Shown: positions 27,120 to 36,702, counted from the first letter of the stretch. The stretch: 64,000 nucleotides of DNA from Pseudovibrio sp947494035 (GCA_947494035.1 CANLTN010000003.1:248001-312000); one strand, 5' to 3'. Numbers and translations: made by a program. The notes: generated by a model not told the origin, from the sequence alone.

Positions 27120-28478
27120 TCAGCCCTTTCTTAAGGCCTTTGCCGCAGACAGTTTTTTACGCATAGCAGTGGCGCGGCCTTCTTTGTTCACTTGCTGGCT
27201 TCGGCTTATCGCCAATGCATTTTCCGGTACATCGGCAGTCACCACAGATCCAGCAGCAACAAACGCACCATCACCCAGTTTCAAAGGAGCGACCAACACA
27301 CTGTCTGACCCGATAAAGCTGCCGGCGCCAATATCTGTATGGTGCTTCAGATAGCCGTCATAGTTGCAAGTGATCGTCCCCGCGCCGATGTTGGACTTTG
27401 CACCGATACGCGCATCACCAATGTAAGAAAGGTGATTAACCTTGGCACCGGCCTCCACCTGCGCATTCTTGATCTCAACAAAGTTGCCCACATGAGCCCC
27501 CTCGCCAATCTCAGCACCCGGACGCAGCCGTGCGTAAGGACCAACAATTGCCTCAGCGCTGACATGAGCCTGCTCCAGATGTGAGAACGCGCGGATCCGC
27601 GCACCGCCATCTACATGAACACCCGGACCAAACACAACGTTTGGCTCAACAACTACATCAGGCCCAATCTCGGTATCGTAGGAGAAGTAGACAGTATCAG
27701 GTGCCTGCAGAGTGACCCCGTTCTCCATAAAGGTTTCGCGCTGCACCTGCTGGAAGACCGCTTCACAAGAAGCAAGTTGAGCCCGATTGTTGATGCCCTG
27801 AACTTCCTTCTCGTCTGCCAGTTCAGAAACTACCCGCATCCCTTTACTGCGCGCAATTTCAACAGCATCAGTGAGGTAATACTCGCCCTTGGCATTGTCG
27901 TTTTTGATCCCGGCAATCAGTTCAGGCAACGCATTTCCCGTAAACGCCATAATACCAGCGTTACACAGAGTTGCGCTACGTTCATCGTTACTTGCATCTT
28001 TTTCTTCACGAATTGCAACAAGTTCGCCATCGCTTTCCAAAAGGCGCCCATACCCAAACGGGTTTGCAGCTTCAAAACCGAGAACTACAACATCAGCACC
28101 ACTAGATAAGCGCTCGCGCAGGCGGTGCAGCGTTTCTGCTGTGACCAGCGGTGTATCCCCAAAAAGAACCAGAACATGATCTGAAGTATCTTGGTATGCC
28201 GCCTCCGCCGCCTTCACTGCATGTGCGGTACCCAACCGGTCCACTTGAACATGGCAGCTCGCATGCGGCACTCGGGCCAATACGTGCTCTTCCAGCTTGG
28301 GCATCTCAGGCCCTACCACAACGGCTACCTTATCCGCCCCAGCAGCGACAACCGAGTTCAGCACATGCCCCACAAGCGGAAGCCCGCCAATTTCATGCAT
28401 CACCTTTGGCAAGGTCGAACGCATACGCGTTCCTAATCCAGCAGCCAGAACAATTGCCAAACAAGAACTATTGGACAT
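27120..28478 (-). CDS. glmU: Bifunctional GlmU: glucosamine-1-phosphate acetyltransferase / GlcNAc-1-P uridyltransferase
   Basis: Carries out the last two steps to UDP-N-acetylglucosamine. The protein has 452 aa. The N-terminal nucleotidyltransferase domain has the signature LAAGLGTRMRSTLPKVMHEI, and the C-terminal left-handed beta-helix acetyltransferase domain shows hexapeptide repeats (for example IGEGAHVGNFVEIKNAQV, NHLSYIGDARIGAKSNIGAG, GADSFIGSD-like turns). The ATG at 28476-28478 has AAGGGG six bases upstream. It pairs functionally with the adjacent glmS. Confidence 0.98.
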   Translation of the reverse strand: MSNSSCLAIVLAAGLGTRMRSTLPKVMHEIGGLPLVGHVLNSVVAAGADKVAVVVGPEMPKLEEHVLARVPHASCHVQVDRLGTAHAVKAAEAAYQDTSDHVLVLFGDTPLVTAETLHRLRERLSSGADVVVLGFEAANPFGYGRLLESDGELVAIREEKDASNDERSATLCNAGIMAFTGNALPELIAGIKNDNAKGEYYLTDAVEIARSKGMRVVSELADEKEVQGINNRAQLASCEAVFQQVQRETFMENGVTLQAPDTVYFSYDTEIGPDVVVEPNVVFGPGVHVDGGARIRAFSHLEQAHVSAEAIVGPYARLRPGAEIGEGAHVGNFVEIKNAQVEAGAKVNHLSYIGDARIGAKSNIGAGTITCNYDGYLKHHTDIGAGSFIGSDSVLVAPLKLGDGAFVAAGSVVTADVPENALAISRSQQVNKEGRATAMRKKLSAAKALRKG

Positions 28479-28631
28479 GCAAACCCCTTGGGTTACCTAG
28501 AATTATAAACTGACAGGCAAATTGCACGAGACCATTGTTATTTCAAAGAATAACCCAGTGCTTTCACCAAGAAAATCAGCGCACCCCCAAGAGATAGCAG
28601 GCAGGGCTTAAAAGATCCTCCTAAGTTACGT

Positions 28632-29693
28632 TTGCACTTTATTAACCATAAAAGAAACAATGTAATTCATAGAATAACGATAGGATTCGATTTGGAGGCA
28701 GTGGAAGCGTTGCGACTTCCTCATAAAATCAAAGAGTTACAACAAAAACCCAAAGTACTGCAAGAACGTGTAACCGTACTTGCATGGGGGGTTGCTGCGC
28801 TCTCGTTTGTCGCCCTTGCAACCTCTGCAGTGCAAATGCCGGGCAAATTTACTCATGAGGCTCCCACGCATACACAGGTGGCACTCCACCTTCCAACCCC
28901 CGGACCCGTCGCCACAACTGCCTCCACAGGCGGCCAGAAACCAATGGCTTCCATCCAGATGTATAGCAACGCTGGACAAGTCGAATCGAAGAACAACCCG
29001 CAAACCTCAGAGGAACTACGCGCAATCCGAGAGGAAATCATCTCGCTACGCCGCTCATTGCTGCGCCTCACTGAGCAAAATCGCAGACTGTCGCACAAGC
29101 TCCAAACCCTTGATACTGCCACCATGCATGCGCAAGCTGAGCCCAAGCCCAATCCTATACCGCCCCAGAAGACCGAAAACACCCAGCAGAAGACTGTTAC
29201 ACCAATTGAAACTTTCCCTGCGTCTGAGCTCTCGCAGAAACACAAGCCCACTAACACCGCAGGCCCCTTGCCCGAGATGATACTCTCCGAAATCGTTGCA
29301 GTCCCGACCGTCACACCACCTAAAGAACCTGCACCTGAACTTGTTATCCAACTTCACACAAAGACAATAACACCCGAACTACCCAAATTTCACAAAACCC
29401 CAGCAGCAGGCAAATTACGTCAGTCCGGTGCACAGAAGATCATGCGTACATCCTTCGCGATTGAACTGGGCAATTTTGAAGATGCCACCACGGTTGAGAA
29501 CCAGTGGCGTGAGCTGATGGAAACCAAACCACTCCTGTTGGGTGACCTGACAAAACGCGTCTCAGCAACAAACACAAATGGCGCAACGCAGTACACGTTG
29601 ACAGCAGGCCCCTTCTATAATGCTGCGGATACCGCTTTAGTCTGTGCAAGGCTCGCACGAGAAAAAGTCAATTGCTCGCCCACGACTTTCTAA
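28632..29693 (+). CDS. Single-pass membrane protein with C-terminal SPOR-like region
   Basis: Protein of up to 353 aa that I do not recognise as a named family. It has one membrane segment (about residues 47-67, VTVLAWGVAALSFVALAT), a short coiled coil with SEELRAIREEIISLRRSLLR (about 126-165), a long Pro/Thr/Lys-rich linker, and a C-terminal 75-residue region (RTSFAIELGNFEDATTVENQ ... YTLTAGPFYNAADTALVC). The pattern of that region, a strand with x-L-G-x-F, a helix, then a strand with x-L-x-x-G-P-F, is that of SPOR domains, which bind denuded peptidoglycan at septa. The TTG 28632 start lacks a good ribosome site. GTG 28701 or TTG 28710, just after GGAGG, may be the true start. It is divergent from glmU. 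Confidence 0.75.
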   Translation: MHFINHKRNNVIHRITIGFDLEAVEALRLPHKIKELQQKPKVLQERVTVLAWGVAALSFVALATSAVQMPGKFTHEAPTHTQVALHLPTPGPVATTASTGGQKPMASIQMYSNAGQVESKNNPQTSEELRAIREEIISLRRSLLRLTEQNRRLSHKLQTLDTATMHAQAEPKPNPIPPQKTENTQQKTVTPIETFPASELSQKHKPTNTAGPLPEMILSEIVAVPTVTPPKEPAPELVIQLHTKTITPELPKFHKTPAAGKLRQSGAQKIMRTSFAIELGNFEDATTVENQWRELMETKPLLLGDLTKRVSATNTNGATQYTLTAGPFYNAADTALVCARLAREKVNCSPTTF

Positions 29694-29793
29694 TAGATTA
29701 CCAGCATCTTTTACACTTAAGGCCTAAGAGAGACGCCAAAGATGAGCAGTTGAGCTCGCTCGGCGCGTTCCAGGTCACATCGGAATATTACGC

Positions 29794-30726
29794 GTGCCTA
29801 ATTCATCAGCGAACTCATATGGGCCTTCAACGTACGCCCTGTTGTTTCTCATGCCCATATTCATGAGTTCCAATATCATTATTGCCAAGCCCGCCCTGAC
29901 ACATACAGAGCCGTGGACCCTCGCGTTTTTCAGGTGGGGCCTTGCCTCACTTATTCTGTTGCCGTTCACCTACCGCGAATTAAAAGCTTCCCTGCCCCTG
30001 ATCCGTAAAAACCTAAAGCTCCTCGGCTTCATGGCGTTTCTGGGCATGTGGGTCTGCGGTGCAATTGTGTATCTGGCACTAAAGGAAACCTCTGCTACCA
30101 ACGGCACACTTATCTATTCAGCAGCCCCTGCGCTCATCCTCGCACTTGAATGGCTCTTCAGAGGTCGCACTGTGGCCCTGCGAGAGTTTGCGGGCATCAT
30201 GCTTGCCATCGCCGGCGTGTCCATCATCGTCACCAAGGGTTCCCTTGGCAATCTTTTAAGCCTGCAGTTTAACAGCGGAGATCTACTGTTTGCGCTGTGT
30301 ACATTGAGTTGGGCAGTCTATTCAGTACTTATCAAGAAGAGCCAGCTCCAGAGCATGTCAACCGCGCCTCTATTTGCGACCATTGCCATTCTTGGCACAA
30401 TCACTTTGGCACCGTTCGCAATAATCGAAATGGCAATCACTTCATCCGTGCCCAACACCGCCGAAGTCTGGACCTCCATCGCAGGCGTTGTTCTCATTGC
30501 CTCGCTCGCCTCATTTCTGACCTACCAGTTCAGCATTCGTACCGTTGGTCCGTTTATCGCAGGAATGTTCATGTACCTAATGACACCCTACGGCGTCGCC
30601 ATGGCGGTCCTGTTTCTGGGCGAACAACTTCAGACATTCCACTATCTCGGCTTTATACCCATAATGGCAGGTCTCTTGCTGGCCACCCTGCCAGCAAACA
30701 CGTTTCGGAAAAGGGCAAGCACCTAA
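29794..30726 (+). CDS. EamA-family (DMT) transporter
   Basis: Ten-span inner-membrane transporter (310 aa) with two EamA repeats. The first opens LLFLMPIFMSSNIIIAKPAL with TEPWTLAFFRWGLASLILLP. The second opens FALCTLSWAVYSVLIKKSQL and ends with the AVLFLGEQLQTFHYLGFIPI hallmark of the superfamily. It is not closely similar by eye to the other DMT protein in this window. The start is GTG 29794 with CGGAA upstream. It lies 100 bp after the SPOR-like gene, in the same direction, and ends in a bidirectional terminator shared with ccdA. The substrate is unknown. Confidence 0.92.
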   Translation: MPNSSANSYGPSTYALLFLMPIFMSSNIIIAKPALTHTEPWTLAFFRWGLASLILLPFTYRELKASLPLIRKNLKLLGFMAFLGMWVCGAIVYLALKETSATNGTLIYSAAPALILALEWLFRGRTVALREFAGIMLAIAGVSIIVTKGSLGNLLSLQFNSGDLLFALCTLSWAVYSVLIKKSQLQSMSTAPLFATIAILGTITLAPFAIIEMAITSSVPNTAEVWTSIAGVVLIASLASFLTYQFSIRTVGPFIAGMFMYLMTPYGVAMAVLFLGEQLQTFHYLGFIPIMAGLLLATLPANTFRKRAST

Positions 30727-30760
30727 CGCACCCGACGCATCTAAAAGAAGTCCGGACAAC

Positions 30761-30789
30761 AAAAAAGCAGGCGCAAAGCCTGCTTTTTT
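30761..30789. terminator. Bidirectional rho-independent terminator
   Basis: A perfect 12-bp inverted repeat (AAAAAAGCAGGC, loop GCAAA, GCCTGCTTTTTT) lies between the converging DMT transporter and ccdA genes. T tracts are present on both strands, so it serves both. Confidence 0.95.
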
Positions 30790-30812
30790 CATCTCTAAAT
30801 GTAATCGGTAGC

Positions 30813-31550
30813 CTAGCCGATCTGAGAGAAGATCGGGAACGTATCCAGCAGCCAGAAAGAAAACGCCTGAATGTAGCCAGTCAGGAAACCAACACCGGTG
30901 AGTACCAGGAATGCACCCATAACCTTCTCAACCTTGCCCATGTGTTTGCGAAAACGTGACATGAAGCCCATGAACGGTCCTGCAAACATTGCAGCGATCA
31001 GGAACGGAACACCGATACCGAGCGAATAAGCGGAGAGCAGAATAACCCCCTGATTAACAGAGGCCTGCGTTCCTGCAATCAGAAGGATACTCGCCAGAAC
31101 CGGACCGATACATGGCGTCCACCCAAAGCCGAACGCGAGTCCCATCAGATAAGCACCACCCAAGCCACCCGGTTGACGATCAATCTGCACACGCGCTTCG
31201 CGGTAAAGAAACCCGATCTTGAAGGCACCGAGGAAATGCAAGCCCATGATGATGATCATGGCACCGGCCAAATAGGCAAGATACTGCGAATACTGCAAAA
31301 CATACTGACCAAGGAACGAGGCACTTGCGCCAAGCAGCACAAACACCGTCGAGAACCCGGCAACAAAGCACATAGCAGCAACCATGATCCGGTTACTCTG
31401 CGCTGCGCTCTTTTCATGGCTCGTCACTTCTTCAATGGACAGGCCAGCGATGTATCCCAGATAGGGCGGTACCAGCGGTAAAACGCAGGGAGATACAAAA
31501 GACAAAATGCCCGCGAAAAATGCACCCCAAAGAGTGATGTCTTGCAACAT
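30813..31550 (-). CDS. ccdA: Cytochrome c biogenesis protein CcdA (DsbD transmembrane family)
   Basis: Six-span thiol-disulfide membrane protein (245 aa) that carries reducing equivalents across the inner membrane for haem ligation to apocytochrome c and other periplasmic thiols. The two conserved cysteines lie in SPCVLPLVPPYLGYIAG (first span) and FGWTPCIGPVL (fourth span), exactly as in CcdA/DsbD. It is a single gene, with a bidirectional terminator after it and no ccm or resA genes near. The reductant supply could also aid copper-enzyme maturation, but that is speculation. Confidence 0.95.
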   Translation of the reverse strand: MLQDITLWGAFFAGILSFVSPCVLPLVPPYLGYIAGLSIEEVTSHEKSAAQSNRIMVAAMCFVAGFSTVFVLLGASASFLGQYVLQYSQYLAYLAGAMIIIMGLHFLGAFKIGFLYREARVQIDRQPGGLGGAYLMGLAFGFGWTPCIGPVLASILLIAGTQASVNQGVILLSAYSLGIGVPFLIAAMFAGPFMGFMSRFRKHMGKVEKVMGAFLVLTGVGFLTGYIQAFSFWLLDTFPIFSQIG

Positions 31551-31720
31551 ATAGCTTTCCTAATTCCGTTTGGAATGCATCTGTAGAGCCTGACGTATTC
31601 GCACAAAGAGTGCGCACTTACATCATAGACCTGCACAGATGAACAAGGCTTATATATACAATTATGCCGGAAGTTGGATGTGTTTTGTCAAACAGGCAAG
31701 AAAATCTGCGACACTTTTTG

Positions 31721-31756
31721 GTGAACGGCAATCAAGAATACCTGATTGCCGCTCAC
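31721..31756. repeat. Inverted repeat downstream of uspA
   Basis: Fourteen-base arms GTGAACGGCAATCA (31721-31734) and TGATTGCCGCTCAC (31743-31756) pair with one mismatch across an 8-base loop, 19 bases after the uspA stop. No T tract follows on the minus strand, so it may protect the mRNA end or assist factor-dependent termination. Confidence 0.6.
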
Positions 31757-31775
31757 GAAACCACTGGGATGACCC

Positions 31776-32213
31776 TTAGGCCTTGTCCCTAACAACCAGA
31801 ACAGACTGGCTGGCATGGCGCACAACGCGGGCAGCGTTTGGCCCTAGCAGAAAGTCCTTAAGCTCAGGACGATGTGAAGATAGAACAATCAGATCAGTGC
31901 CCAGCTTGTTCGCTGCACCTGTGATCTCCTCGTAAATTGTACCATGGGCGATATGCCCCTTCACATCCAGTTCCTCATCGGGAAGCTGCGTATCCAGAAA
32001 CGCCTCAAGAGCTTCGCGCGTGCGCTCAAGGGCTTCGGTCTCAAACTCCTTGGCAAAAAAACTACCGACAATAGATTTGCCAAAATCGGGTAGAACCGTC
32101 ACCACATGAAGCTGAGCTTTGTAATAACGAGCCAGATCAACAGCCACGGGAAGCGCAGTTTTCCAGCTACTTTCTTCGTTCAAATCCAAAGGTAGCAAGA
32201 TATTGGAGTACAT
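31776..32213 (-). CDS. Universal stress protein (UspA family) associated with TRAP transporter
   Basis: Cytoplasmic UspA-domain protein of 145 aa. It begins MYSNILLPLDLNEESSWKTA and ends with the nucleotide-binding pattern SSHRPELKDFLLGPNAARVV followed by VLVVRDKA. The G-x2-G-x9-G(S/T) ATP motif is only partly kept (no first Gly at the usual place), so ATP binding is uncertain. It lies 41 bp after the TRAP permease gene in the same direction, the arrangement known for TeaD, a UspA protein that modulates the ectoine TRAP transporter TeaABC in Halomonas. A similar regulatory link here is inferred from position only. Confidence 0.9.
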   Translation of the reverse strand: MYSNILLPLDLNEESSWKTALPVAVDLARYYKAQLHVVTVLPDFGKSIVGSFFAKEFETEALERTREALEAFLDTQLPDEELDVKGHIAHGTIYEEITGAANKLGTDLIVLSSHRPELKDFLLGPNAARVVRHASQSVLVVRDKA

Positions 32214-32244
32214 TTCCCAACTCCTTAAAAATTATAGTTCGTGG

Positions 32245-32271
32245 CACAGCCCGCTTAAAAAGCGGGCTGTG
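32245..32271 (-). terminator. Hairpin at the TRAP permease stop / uspA leader
   Basis: A perfect 11-bp stem CACAGCCCGCT/AGCGGGCTGTG with a 5-base loop overlaps the permease stop codon (32255-32257). On the minus strand it is followed, after about 15 bases, by TTTTTAAGGAG, the uspA ribosome site. It probably acts as an attenuator or mRNA-end stabiliser between the two genes. Confidence 0.6.
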
Positions 32272-34870
32272 TTTGGCGTCGGCGTTGAAGCATAACAACC
32301 AGCAATAGCAAGAGCAAAGCTGGAATGTAGAACAGCTCTTGTGGCATCCGCTCTGCATTAACCTGCGTGCTTACGATCTGAACCGGATTATCCGCGTAAA
32401 AATCAAAGTCCTGCAGTTTCTCGGCAAACTCAGTACCAGGGAATGGTTCATCAACCGCCATTGTATCGTTATCATCCATCGTGATCAAACCAGCCGCTTC
32501 AAGCCGTGCTTCAGCGCCTTGTTCATCTCCGATAGTGAGCGGCAGTGTCAATGTCAGGGTCTTGTCCATGTCATCAAAATCAGGACCTGCGAGGTTTAGA
32601 CGCACCATATCACCCGGCTGTGCCTCATCAATCATCTCAACAATGCCAGAACCAGTCGCAGTTACAAACGGGCTCTGAACCTGATTGAGCCAGAAGTCCG
32701 GACGGAACAATGTAAAGGCGATCAACAGTAGTGCTGCAGATTCCCAAAGACGGGACCGGGCAAAGAAGTACCCTTGCGTCGCCGCTGCAAACAACATCAT
32801 GGCGACCACAGCGATAATGAAGACGAAGACCGCCTGCAAGGCCGTAACGTCAATCAGAAGCAGATCGGTGTTGAAGATGAACAGGAACGGCAGAGCCGCT
32901 GTACGCAGCGAGTAAATGAAGCCCTGAACACCAGTCTTGATCGGATCACCACGGCTGATCGCGGCCGCCGCAAAGGCCGCAAGCCCCACAGGAGGCGTCA
33001 CATCCGCCATGATACCGAAGTAGAAGACGAAGAAGTGAACCGCAATCAGCGGCACGAGGAAGCCAGTCTGTTCACCCAGATCCACCACCACAAGTGCCAT
33101 CAACGAGGACACAACGAGGTAGTTAGCCGTAGTTGGCAACCCCATACCAAGGATCAAGCTCATCACCGCAACCAGAACCAGCATGAGCAGCAGATTGCCA
33201 CCGGATAGGAACTCAACAAGCGCGGCAATCATCTGGTGCATACCGGTCAAAGACACCGTACCCACAATGATACCAGCAGCAGCCGTTGCAACCGCAATAC
33301 CGATCATGTTACGCGCGCCGCCAATCATGCCCTCGGCAAAATCAACGATACCCTGCCATGTACGGCCAGCCTGGGATTCACCACGGAAGAAGGCTTTCAG
33401 CGGATGCTGTGTCACCACGATGAAGATCATCGCCATAGTTGCGTAGAACGCAGACAGGGATGGTGAGAAGCGCTCAACAAGAATACACCAGATCAGAACA
33501 ACGATCGGCAGGATGAAGTAGTAACCGGTACGGCCAACGTCACCAGCAGCCGGAAGTTCTGTAACCGGCGCATTTGGGTCATCGACCTCAAGATCAGGAA
33601 CCTGAGCGGCGATGTATAGCAGCCCCAGATAACCAATAGCAAACAGCAGCAGAACGACAGGGAACGTCAGAGACGGGAATGCAGTCTTCGTCCAGCCCAG
33701 ACCATAATAAACAGCAAGACCAACAATTGTGATGCCGATAAAGCCGGTCAGAACGCCAATCAGACGCTGCATCACGGTGACATGCGTAGGTGGCTTAGGC
33801 AAACCTTTCAGGTTCATCTTCAGCGCTTCAAGGTGCACGATATACACCAGAGCAATATACGAGATGACTGCTGGAATGAAGGCGTGAATAACAACCTGAT
33901 GGTAGCTGGTGCCGGTAAACTCAGCGATCAGAAACGCTGCCGCACCCATAACAGGCGGCATCAGCTGGCCATTCACAGAAGAAGCAACCTCAACTGCACC
34001 CGCCTTTTCAGCCGGGAATCCGGTCCGCTTCATCAGTGGAATGGTGAAAGTACCAGTGGTCACAACGTTCGCGATGGACGAACCTGAGTAAAGACCACTC
34101 ATTGCAGACGCCAGAACTGCAGCTTTAGCAGGACCACCACGCAGGTGACCAAGAAGCGCGAAGGCAGCTTTAATGAAGTAGTTGCCTGCTCCGGCCTTTT
34201 CCAGCAAAGAGCCGAAAAGAACGAACAGGAAGATCATGGAAGCCGATACGCCAATGGCAACACCAAAGACGCCCTCCTCCTGGATCCAGTAGTGCCACAT
34301 GGCCTTACCATAGGAAGCACCACGCCACTGAATCACCTCTGGCAGCCACGCGGAATTACCTAACATCGCATACGCGACGAAGACACCCGCGACGATAACC
34401 AGCGGCAGACCAAGGCTTCTGTAAACCGCGATCGCAAGCACAGCCAGACCAGTGGTGGCTACAACCATATCCATCTGAGTTGGGAGGCCGGCGCGATCCG
34501 CGATCTGATCACGCATGAGCACAAGATACAGACAAGCCGCAGCACCTAAGAACGCGAGGATCCAGTCGTACCAAGGAATGGTATGACGGGGACTGCGGGA
34601 AAAGAGAGGGTATGCAAAAGCGGCAAGGACCAAACCAAACGCAAGGTGAATATTGCGCACGTCAGAATTGTCGAAGATAAGCCTGATGCCGAATGTGTCA
34701 TACAGCCAGAATGGCACGTTTGACGCCACATACAGCTGAAAGACTGACCAAATAAAGGCGATAGCGGCAACCATCACGCCTAGGTTACCAGTTAGGTTTC
34801 GTGCACCGGTATCTGCCTGAGCCACCAGTTCCTGCGCATCAACTTGCGCTTTGTGTCGTTCTGGACTCAT
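32255..34870 (-). CDS. TRAP transporter permease, fused 4TM/12TM subunits (TAXI-associated)
   Basis: Large polytopic membrane protein (871 aa) fusing the small (DctQ-like) and large (DctM-like) permease subunits of a TRAP transporter, as is usual for TAXI-type systems. The core shows GSLLEKAGAGNYFIKAAFALLGHLRGGPAKAAV, interrupted here as a typical DctM helix pair, then SGLYSGSSIANVVTTGTFT, SSVNGQLMPPVMGAAAFLIA and GMGLPTTANYLVVSSL. The C-terminal 150 residues (after about 700) include further membrane spans and a soluble part of the DUF3394 type. The start is ATG 34868-34870 with GGGGG five bases before it. Uptake is driven by an ion gradient. The substrate is unknown, but TAXI members often carry dicarboxylates or amino acids. 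Confidence 0.96.
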   Translation of the reverse strand: MSPERHKAQVDAQELVAQADTGARNLTGNLGVMVAAIAFIWSVFQLYVASNVPFWLYDTFGIRLIFDNSDVRNIHLAFGLVLAAFAYPLFSRSPRHTIPWYDWILAFLGAAACLYLVLMRDQIADRAGLPTQMDMVVATTGLAVLAIAVYRSLGLPLVIVAGVFVAYAMLGNSAWLPEVIQWRGASYGKAMWHYWIQEEGVFGVAIGVSASMIFLFVLFGSLLEKAGAGNYFIKAAFALLGHLRGGPAKAAVLASAMSGLYSGSSIANVVTTGTFTIPLMKRTGFPAEKAGAVEVASSVNGQLMPPVMGAAAFLIAEFTGTSYHQVVIHAFIPAVISYIALVYIVHLEALKMNLKGLPKPPTHVTVMQRLIGVLTGFIGITIVGLAVYYGLGWTKTAFPSLTFPVVLLLFAIGYLGLLYIAAQVPDLEVDDPNAPVTELPAAGDVGRTGYYFILPIVVLIWCILVERFSPSLSAFYATMAMIFIVVTQHPLKAFFRGESQAGRTWQGIVDFAEGMIGGARNMIGIAVATAAAGIIVGTVSLTGMHQMIAALVEFLSGGNLLLMLVLVAVMSLILGMGLPTTANYLVVSSLMALVVVDLGEQTGFLVPLIAVHFFVFYFGIMADVTPPVGLAAFAAAAISRGDPIKTGVQGFIYSLRTAALPFLFIFNTDLLLIDVTALQAVFVFIIAVVAMMLFAAATQGYFFARSRLWESAALLLIAFTLFRPDFWLNQVQSPFVTATGSGIVEMIDEAQPGDMVRLNLAGPDFDDMDKTLTLTLPLTIGDEQGAEARLEAAGLITMDDNDTMAVDEPFPGTEFAEKLQDFDFYADNPVQIVSTQVNAERMPQELFYIPALLLLLLVVMLQRRRQTQPAF

Positions 34871-34947
34871 TCGCACCCCCAAATAAGGTTTCTTCTTTGC
34901 CTTAGCTGCAAAGGCAGAGCTAGGAACCTACTAAATCTCGTAGAAGC

Positions 34948-34977
34948 CAAAAATGCGGGGCAACATTGGCCCCGCAT
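34948..34977 (-). terminator. Hairpin between TAXI binding protein and TRAP permease genes
   Basis: A perfect stem ATGCGGGGC/GCCCCGCAT with a 7-base loop begins 22 bases after the binding-protein stop and is followed on the minus strand by TTTTTGG. It should terminate part of the transcripts and so give more binding protein than permease. Confidence 0.8.
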
Positions 34978-34998
34978 CCTAAGAAAAGCTCGGTTAGA

Positions 34999-35958
34999 TT
35001 ACATCCAGCCGCGTTCTTTGTAATACTTGACTGCGCCATCATGAAGTGGAGCTGTCAGGGAATCCTTGATCATCTCTTCTTCTTTCAGGTCTTTAAATGC
35101 AGGGTGCAGCTTTTTGAAGTCGTCAAAGTTTTCGAAAACAGACTTCGTGATGGTGTAAACTACATCATCCGGAACAGCTGCAGAGGTAACGAACGTTGCG
35201 CCAACACCAAAGGTGTTGATGTCTTCTTCGTTGTTGTACATGCCTGCTGGGATCGTAGCTTTACGGTAGAAGGAGTATTTGTCAACCAATTCGTCGATTG
35301 CCGGACCTTCAACGTTCACCAGCTGCGCATCACAGGTGCTTACAGTTTCCTGAGTAGATGCGGATGGGTGACCAACCAGCCAGTAGTAAGCGTCGATCTT
35401 GCCGTCACAAAGAGCAGCACCAGCTTCAGAGGACTTCAGCTCGGTTGCCAGAGACAGATCATCAGTGCTCACAATGCCTTCTCTTTCAAGAAGCTGCCAT
35501 GTAGCGTACTGACCGGAGCCAGCATTACCGATGTTAACTTTCTTACCCTTAAGGTCAGTGTAGTTGTTTACGCCAGAACCTTTGGTCGCAAGCATTGTTA
35601 CTGGCTCTGGATGCACAGCAAACACTGAGCGCAGATCACCATATGGCTTGCCTTCCCACTGAGAGCGACCTTCGTATGCGTTCGCCTGAACGTCAGACTG
35701 AGCAACACCGAACTCCAGCTCACCATTCTGGATGGTGTTGATGTTGTAAACAGAACCACCAGTAGATTCCACGGAACAACGAATGTCGTGTTCGCGGCGA
35801 GTTTTGTTTACAAGACGACAGATCGCGCCACCGGTTGGGTAGTAAACGCCGGTCACACCACCAGTGCCGATGGATACAAAACGAGTTTCTGCCGAAGCAC
35901 CAGATGCAGCACTCACCGCAATCAACGCAGCCCCAACTGCAACATTGCTAAATTTCAT
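34999..35958 (-). CDS. TAXI family TRAP transporter solute-binding protein
   Basis: Periplasmic binding protein of 319 aa for the adjacent fused TRAP permease. A Sec signal peptide (about residues 1-24, ending ASA) leads into FVSIGTGGVTGVYYPTGGAI, the TAXI family hallmark. NTIQNGELEFGVAQSDVQ and VNIGNAGSGQYATWQLLE follow. The start is ATG 35956-35958, set by GGAGG five bases upstream. It is the first gene of a binding protein, permease and UspA operon, preceded by a long AT-rich region and followed by a strong hairpin. Confidence 0.96.
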   Translation of the reverse strand: MKFSNVAVGAALIAVSAASGASAETRFVSIGTGGVTGVYYPTGGAICRLVNKTRREHDIRCSVESTGGSVYNINTIQNGELEFGVAQSDVQANAYEGRSQWEGKPYGDLRSVFAVHPEPVTMLATKGSGVNNYTDLKGKKVNIGNAGSGQYATWQLLEREGIVSTDDLSLATELKSSEAGAALCDGKIDAYYWLVGHPSASTQETVSTCDAQLVNVEGPAIDELVDKYSFYRKATIPAGMYNNEEDINTFGVGATFVTSAAVPDDVVYTITKSVFENFDDFKKLHPAFKDLKEEEMIKDSLTAPLHDGAVKYYKERGWM

Positions 35959-36702
35959 AGGAACCTCCACTTATGTTGTAATTGCACGATCCCGTAGCTC
36001 ACGGTACCGCTAATAGGAATTCTTTGTGTCTTAAGCACCGGACACGTCCATTTCCCACTGGCACAGAATGAAAGATGCCAAAAGCGGGGAAATACGTACA
36101 CACCTATTCCTTGGATTGCCAGCAAACTCTTAAAGCCGCTTAAAACGACCAAGCTGAGCACCAATTAATTTAACGAGTTGTTTTAAAAAGCTTTTTTATT
36201 ATTTATAAGCATAGCACATATTTGAAAGCCCCACAGATATCTCATCAAAAAAGGGCAAAATTTAGATAATACTTCAGAAAACTGAGTACTCCTTCCACAA
36301 AATAGTATACTAAGGTATTACATTATCTATGAAGTTTCACGTGACACTTTCTCAGACTTTTCTACGGATTTTTACATAGTTAATTAATTTTGAAACTGAA
36401 AGAAACGAGGGTATCAGACACCCGCTCTATACAAACTGCAAACCCTCAATCGGACGCACTTCCCTTCCCTACAGCGTGACCACCACCATGAAGACCGGAG
36501 CATCACCCAAGTGCGATTTAGAGCTTGTCTCTAATAATTAGAACAGCTCAGCAAAAGCCTAAGAACGGGGAGCAACAGATAAAAGCTCATCCATCCCAAT
36601 AATCAAAACGCACTGTGTGGAAAATAAAAAAAAGCTCTTGCGCTAAGCCCCTGCAATCCTTAGAAGACCCCTCACAGGCAGCGACCTAGCGGTCACGCCC
36701 AA
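35959..36702. other. 744-bp intergenic region upstream of the TRAP operon and tRNA-Lys
   Basis: No credible gene. The part 36130-36400 is very AT-rich and should contain the leftward promoter of the TRAP operon. The part just before the tRNA has a small palindrome GACC-TAGC-GGTC (36684-36695). Short frames here have no ribosome sites or recognisable products. I see no RNA structure that I can name. Confidence 0.5.
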
